64,000 bases of DNA from Purpureocillium takamizusanense (lineage: Eukaryota; Ascomycota; Sordariomycetes; Hypocreales; Ophiocordycipitaceae). The stretch is from assembly GCF_022605165.1 (NCBI RefSeq), contig NC_063071.1, positions 1-64,000 of the forward strand, in the 5' to 3' direction. Below, one piece after another: positions 56,861 to 64,000 of the stretch (within the stretch, counting starts at the first letter, position 1; each line of letters opens with the position of its first letter). Below the pieces are notes generated by a model. The model was not told the DNA's origin. It made no database searches and saw only the letters and a list, made by a program, of their open reading frames with translations. A program made the translations under genes and the position numbers.

Positions 56861-59800
56861 GGGTCTTAGGGGGGGTCTAATTAGCTATCTTTTATCTTAT
56901 AGACTTATAAAAGAATATAAGGTATATAATACCTTTTATATTATAGCCTTAAGGAACGAAATAAGAGGTATAATATACTTAATTAATAGCTATTTAAGCT
57001 AAGAGAATTAAAATTATTATTTTACTAAGATCTCTTTATATATAATATCTTATATAGTAAAGATATTTATATATAGTATATCTATTCTTAATTAATCCTA
57101 CCGGGTCGTATAGCTCCGCTTATTAATTCTTTTATATATAACGGTAAGAGCTTAATATCTATTTCTACTTTTACTGCCTAAACTTAAAACTTAAAGTATT
57201 TTTAATATAGTAAGTTAATAATAGCTCGTTCCTTATTAATCTATATCTTATAAATCGATATATTAATATATCGCTTAATTTACTCTTTAAAGTTCTTAAC
57301 GATCTTATTAACTTTTACTTTTAAAGTTAAAGACTAAGAGAATATTATACCGCTAAACTTATCTATCGTAAATAAGATATAGCGTTATATATTATATACT
57401 ATAGGAAACTCGAAAATATTAATGAAAATCTAATAAAAAGGCTATCTTAACCGGTTTATAATTTCTTATAGGAGATAATCTCTATTACTTTCTTAATACT
57501 ATAAGCTATATATTAAATAATAGTCAGTCCCTTAATCTAAACGCCTTTTATTTATAAGGCTAATTATTTTAATACTTATACCCTTATATAGTAAGCATAA
57601 AGATATTATAGTTTAATAGTATCTTAATAAAGTAAAAATAAGACCCTTAAGATTATTATAATAGCTTACTCGCTAGATATTAGTTTAGTAGTTAAGTAAG
57701 AGAAGTAACGATATAATTATATTCCGCAAGGAGCGCTCTACCTTAAGTACTAAAGCTTATAGGTTTAAGCTTCTAGTTCGCTAGCTAGACGGACTTTAAT
57801 ACCCTATAGTTCGGGGGCGTTATATATATGCCCCGATTCTCTACCTAGGTCCGTATATATGCGTTCTGTCCTAGCACTTTATTATAATTATTATACTCTA
57901 TTGCTTTAGTATAACGCTATTTATTTAATAAGGAAAGAATATATCTTAAGGGGCGTTAAATATAGAAATTCGCGATTATAAAAGAGTAAAGTAAGAGCGG
58001 GAAATAAGCGTATATTTTAACTATATAGAGGTAATAATAGTCTTTAAGTTAATAAAGGATATTAATAATATTTATATAGAACCTTAATATATATATAACG
58101 TTAAGGAGGATATATATTTATATATTTCTTCCTTTTTAGCTATTTATATATTATTTACTCTTTAAGTACTTAAGACTTAACTTTAAGCAAGCTCTCTTTA
58201 ATTATAATATAGTTATTTTTAATAATTTCGTAAATATTAATAAGTAAACCTTTACTATTAATAATATATATAATTTTACTATAATTATAGATTATTAAAT
58301 TATAAAGAGCGTACTTCTTATATAGCCCTATAAAGACTAAGTCTATATTTCCGCTAGTTAAGCTATTAATATTAATAGTTAAACTATTAAAGTCGCTTTA
58401 CTTATATAATTTTAAAATAGCGCTTTTATACTTATCTTATTAAACTAGCTTAGTTATAAATACTAAGGCCTTAACTATATTAATTAAGCTTTTTACTTAG
58501 TTTATATTAGAGCTTTCTTATAGGTCTTAATATAATTAAGCTTAACTCGTCTTTATTCTTAAATTTATTATTAATCGTAACTTATATAGCTTTAATCTAT
58601 ATTATTAGCTAGTTCTTTAGTTTAATCCTTTTAGTTTAAGCTAAAACTTAATAATATCTTAAGTATATTTCTTTCTTTTATTTGCCCTTTAAGGGTATAA
58701 AACTTAACTTTAACTTATAAAGGATTATATAAAGGTCGGACTTAAAGGTAATATTATATAAATAAGCCTTATTAACTATAAATTATTTTTAAATAGTAGG
58801 CTTAATATAAGGGCGCTATTAATTAGCGAATATTATAAGTTTATTCTTATATTTTAATTAAACATAACTAAGATAAATCTATTAAGTATTAATTAAATTA
58901 GCGGCTAGTTTAGGCCTTAGCCTAGCTATTATAGTATTTAAGTATATAGCTACTACTTAAAGTATAATAGCTTACTCGCTAGATATTAGTTTAATAGTTA
59001 AGTAAGAGAAGTAATAATATAGTTAAATAAGCATAAAGGTAATAGTATTATAAGACTAAAGCTTATAAGTTTAAGCTTTTAGTTCGCTAGCTAGACGGGC
59101 TTTAATACCCTATAGTTCGGGGGCGTTATATATATACCCTAATTCTTTACGAGATAGTTACTTATTTATATCGCCCGTTTAGGGCTTAAACGAAATTATC
59201 TTTCGTCTATAGCGATTAATAAGTCTTTATTCCTTTTAGTTCTATAATATTCGCTATATATTAAATCGAGGGGTTAAATAAGCATAAGGGTAATAGTATT
59301 ATAAGACTAAAGCTTATCCTAGTTACCTATTTATATCGCCTATTTAAGGCTCGAACGAAATTATCTTTTATCTATAGCGATTAATAAGTCTTTATTCCTT
59401 TTAGTTCTATAATATTTGCTATATATCGAATTAAGGGTAAATAAGTAGTAAATTACTATTTAATCGCTATTAAACCGATATTATTATAATATCTACGTTA
59501 ATAATATAAATATAACTATTTCGCCCTAACTTATTTTACCTCTTTATTATTACTAGCCTTTTTACGCGCTTATATTAGTTCTATCTTTTATATTTTTATT
59601 ACTTACTTTTACCTTTATATTTATATTTTTTTTACTTATTTCGCTATTTTCTTACCTATATTATATTATTACTATACCTCCTATTCGTTACTATTATAGC
59701 TATATAATAAAGAAATAGCATTAAGCGCGTTATTATTAATAGACGCTAATTTCTATTAAAAAATTATTTTATATATATTATATATATATAGCGTATAAAA

Positions 59801-62800
59801 ATACTATTAAGTTAAAGCCTTTAATTTTAACGATCCCCGAAATTAGTTATATATATAAGATATTTAACTTATATAAATATACTTAATATATTTCTTATAA
59901 GGATACTTACGATTAAGTAAGTTTTATTTTTTTCTCCCCCTTTTTACTATTATCTTATTTATTAATCCCTCTTAATAGCTAAGCTCCTTAATAATAAGAG
60001 GCTATAATAACTTATTAATATTATATAAATAAATAGCTAGCATTATTAATAAAGAGTATAATAATACCGCTATTTTAGCTATTTAGCGTATTAAGGTTAT
60101 AATAGCTAATAATACGCTAAAAGATAGCGCTATTACTTTACCCCTTTTTAATATATAAAGTAATCTTACGTTTATATTAGCTTTATATTAGCTTTTATTT
60201 ATTAAGGAGATCTATAAGTAAATTATTAATACTTTAATAGCGTTAATATTAGCCTTTAATATCGCTTATAAAGTCTATTATTTATAATAGGGCCTATTAG
60301 GCTCTTATAAGCTAATATTAAAGTAGTATATCTAGGCGTTTACTTTAAAGATATTATATTATTCTTTCCTTATAAATATATTTCTATATCCTAGCCTTTA
60401 AGTAAGTAATATATTATTATAATTATTTCTATAGCGAATTATTAATATTTTTATATAGGCTAGTTAAGATAATATAAGCTTTTAAAAGAAATATATTACC
60501 CTTTAGCTATTCGATAGAGATATAAGTTATATAAGTTAGACTATAGTAAAGATATTATTTATCGATAATATTAAGACCGTAATTATTAATTTTAAGTATT
60601 TAATAGCTAATTATTTCGATAATATTTATAAGGAAATTCCGCTATTTTATAGCGTTTAATTATAAGGATTTTTAAGGTATTTTAGCTTATTTTTATAAGT
60701 CTTTTATTTTAAGGTTTTCCTTTATTATCTTTCTTCTATCGATCTTTCCTTTATTAATCTTCTTTTTATTAATCTTCCCTTTATAGCTTTCCTTTATTAT
60801 TTTCTTAATTATTAAAAGTAAATTTTTAAGGCGCCCTTTTATTTAGTTTCTTACTTATATAATATAATTACTTTATTAATAATTTATAATTATTTTATAT
60901 TTAAGTAGGGAAATAAATAAAGGTATTTACTATTAAGTTTTAATATTATAATAGCTTAAGGATATATAAGGGATAATATATTAAGTTTCTTTAAAGAATA
61001 TATTTAAGCTATTATTTCTTAAAATATATTACCTTATAGCCTTATAGGATAATATACTTTAGGATATAATAGTTTAAATATACTCCTTTCCGTTTTATAT
61101 ATAAGAGTTAAGGTAGGGTCTTTTATTCCTAATTTATTGCTATTTTTTAAGTATTTTATTATTAAAATAATTTATATATTAAGTTTAGGAATAATAGGGT
61201 TAATTAGCTTTTAAGCCTTATTTTCTTATCTTAAGGAAGGATATTAAAGAAAATATCTTTATAATAATAAATACTTTTATTTTTAAGTATAGAATTAATT
61301 AATATTAATAAAGGTAATTAAACTTTATAAAAGTCCCTTTTAGAATATTTAATTTCCTTAACTATTATTAGCTAGCTTTATATATCCCCTTTTAATAAGT
61401 TCCTTAAGGTTAGGCCTTTTTACTTTTAGTTTATTATTACCTTAAAAGTAACTTATAGTTAAAACGGCTAAGAATTAAAGCGCTAATAGGCTTAAGACTT
61501 CTTTAAGGTTAAGTAATTAAGTAATTCTTTTTTTATTATTTAAGAAGGTAATATTAAGTTTAAGTCCTACTTTAATCTTCCTTTTATAGAATTATTAAAG
61601 TAGCTTTAAGGCGCTTAAGTCTTTCGCTAATATTTATTAATTATATTTTAATAGCTATCCCTTTTATTTAATAAGATATAATATCTTTTTTTATTATCGA
61701 TATTATTACTTAATCTCTTTTATTTTTTACTTATTATTATTATCTTTTAGCTTTAATATTAATATATTTTTATTAATAGCTTACTCTTTAATTTACTTAA
61801 CTTAAGGTTTTAATAGGCTTATATAGAAAATATTATAGATCTTATTATAGTTCTTTAAAAATATTACTTTATAGGCTTAATTTCTAATTTATTAAAGGAC
61901 TTAAAATAGCTTAATATATTTTAGGGCTAATTTCTTTTTATAGACCTTAAGTTATAAGTTTTTAATAAAAAGCCTAATTAAGTCGCTAACTTTTAATATA
62001 AATTCTTTATACCTTTTATTATAGTATTTTATTTATATTTCGATAGCCTTTCGCTAATATTTATATAGTTATCTTTTAAATATAGCTAGTTTTTAAATTT
62101 TAGCTTAAGTATTTTATATCTCCCCCTTTATAGCTATATTCTTATAGCTAATATATATTAATAAATAAAAGTTAAGAAAGCTATAATTAAAGCTAAAGCC
62201 TATTATTATATTTATAGCATTATTATATATAAATTATATTTATTATAATAATTATATTTAATTTTATTAATTTATAGAAATAAAATAATATAAGTAATAT
62301 TTTAATATTAAATTTATTTATTTTATTTATTTATTTATTTAAAGGTAAAATATTATTAATAAATATCTTTTAACTTAAGAGAGGTAATATAGCTTTAACT
62401 AAAAGTTACTTATAAAAACTAGCCCTTTATTAAATATAATACTATTAAGTATATTAAAATAGAGTTCTACTTTATTATAGAAAACGTCTATTAAGTCTAT
62501 AATATTAATATTAATTTATAATAATAAAAATAATATATATTTAATAAATTAGTCTATAATTACTAAGATTATATTATATTTTTAATTACTTACTTTTATA
62601 TAAAGTAAGTATATTATAAAATCTATTATAATTTTAGCTTATAATCGCTTTAAAATTAATAGCGATTTAAGCTTATTATAAAGGTAATGCCTTTTTATAA
62701 CTACCCTTTAATATATTATATATAATTTAATATAGTCTTATATATCTTAATTTATATTTAATTAATAATAAGCTTAGTATAATAACTTACTTATATATAT

Positions 62801-64000
62801 TACTTTAAAGTATTTAATTAAGTAATTATTATAATAGACTTTAAGGATTTCTTAACGTAAAGTTAGTTTTATTAATATAAAGATATATCTATTATATTAT
62901 ATTAGTTTATTATCCCTTACTTTTTAAGCTTAGTCCTTAATTATACTTTACTTAAGGGATATAAAAGTAATTTATTATTAAGTCTTTTTATTATAATTTT
63001 AGGCTTATTTTATTAATACCTTTAAGTCTATATTATTTAAGATCTTTATTTCTATAGATATAGCTTACTTTACTTAAATATAAATAAAGGCTAGGTTTTA
63101 CTTTATTTTATTCTTTACTTAAAAGCTTAAGCCTTATAAGGTTACCTTTAGTTCTATATTAAATTATTAGTCTTACTTAAAGGTTAAGAGCTATAGCCCC
63201 TTTTCCTTTTAATATATTATATTTATAATAACTTCTTAAACTATTATTATCTTCCTTTAAAGGTTTAGTAATAAATTAGTATTTTAAGGTATTTCGCCTT
63301 TATAATTTAGCCTCTTTAATAACTTATTTATTAAATTACTTTTATTTAATTAATACTTAATAATAAAATTAAATAGAATTAGCTATATATATTAATATAC
63401 TTACCTTTTATTTAACTTTATTTATTTTATAAAGGTCTATAGATTTTAATAATTTAATAATACCTTTATTAAAGTCGCTACTCCTTTAATATAATATCGC
63501 TAATATTTAAATAATTTAATAATAGTAAATAACTCTTTATTTAAGGTCTTATAATTTACTTTTTAATTAATAAATTTATAAGACTAAAAGGCAATAAAGT
63601 ATTAATATCCCTTATTATTAAGCTAAAATAAAATCCTAGCTATTATAAAGTTTAATATATTAGTCTTTATATATATTAGCTTATTTAAATCGAAATATTA
63701 TAATAAAGGTACTTTTTAAAAGGTATTTTATAATTTATAAAATATTACCTTTTTATTAATATTTAAGTTTACTTTTTTAAGCTTTTTACTATCTTTATTA
63801 CCCTTAAGTAATATATTTAATAGTAATATAATTTAAGAATATTATTTAATAAATTATTAATAAAAATTATAGAATCTTAAGAAGACTTAAATCTCCTAAA
63901 AAGTCTTAAGCTTTTACTATTCTATAATAATAGCTACTTAGCGAGGATCTATTAAAATACCCTTAATTAATAAGATAAACCTAAAAAACTTAATGGATTA
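56861..64000. repeat. Distal RIP-mutated AT-rich block
   Basis: Seven kilobases of AT-rich DNA with CpA/TpG depletion and no usable ORF. Several segments recur within it (57660-59420). The block continues past the window edge. A few GC-richer islets, such as the GTTCGGGGGCGTTATATATA motif, survive because they lack RIP target sites. No gene is recognisable. Confidence 0.85.
57655..59440. repeat. Cluster of direct repeats, probably LTR fragments
   Basis: A segment at about 57660-57850 recurs at 58966-59150 (shared blocks TTACTCGCTAGATATTAGTT, TTCGCTAGCTAGACGG and CCCTATAGTTCGGGGGCGTT). A second segment, 59160-59300 (GCGATTAATAAGTCTTTATT, AAATAAGCATAAGGGTAATA), recurs at 59310-59450. All copies are in the same orientation with transition-type differences. 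The arrangement looks like nested or recombined LTR pieces of one family. Confidence 0.65.

Noticed and set aside
1..64000. tRNA or rRNA genes
   Set aside because: No cloverleaf with A/B boxes and no rRNA-like conserved sequence noticed on either strand; a tRNA scan was not possible here.

Overview
This is a chromosome end of a filamentous ascomycete (Pezizomycotina). The window opens with about 24 perfect CCCTAA repeats, the strand read from the chromosome end inward. Genes carry short introns with GT...CTAAY...AG signals. Long AT-rich blocks are almost free of CpA and TpG dinucleotides, the footprint of repeat-induced point mutation (RIP). Genus cannot be fixed from sequence alone; a Hypocreales-like fungus is only a guess.

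Layout. 1-142 telomere. 143-11280 RIP-mutated subtelomere with no usable ORF. 11280-28450 first GC-balanced island: a 2OG-Fe(II) oxygenase, a 5'-truncated methylaspartate ammonia-lyase fragment abutting a small hAT-type MITE, a KP4-family secreted killer-toxin-like gene, a decayed Helitron-type helicase interrupted by a complete Tad1-like LINE with a 15-bp target duplication, and a bZIP regulator. 28450-38250 second RIP block: a candidate LTR element (about 250-bp direct repeats) holding a nested 3.3-kb hAT element with a perfect 8-bp target duplication, then a second, 0.84-kb hAT-like element. 38250-43800: MFS exporter and a PF10014-type 2OG-Fe dioxygenase. 43917-45055: a 1.1-kb hAT-type non-autonomous element with perfect 46-bp terminal inverted repeats. 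45100-56500: thioesterase (one premature stop), cytochrome P450, HAD hydrolase and a bimodular NRPS. 56860-64000: RIP block with several repeated segments.

How the genes fit together. MFS, PF10014 dioxygenase, thioesterase, P450, HAD hydrolase and NRPS look like one subtelomeric biosynthetic gene cluster. The NRPS (truncated C - A - T - C - A - T) could join two amino acids; the PF10014 enzyme could hydroxylate a free amino acid precursor; the P450 could oxidise the product; the MFS could export it. The NRPS has no terminal release domain, so the separate thioesterase is the natural candidate for release, yet its only visible lesion is a TAG codon of the kind RIP makes from CAG. The cluster may therefore be partly disabled, or may release its product another way. 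The bZIP gene lies 11 kb away across a RIP block and is only a possible regulator.

Exon structures were inferred by eye from splice signals and recalled family conservation; no alignment or database search was run.
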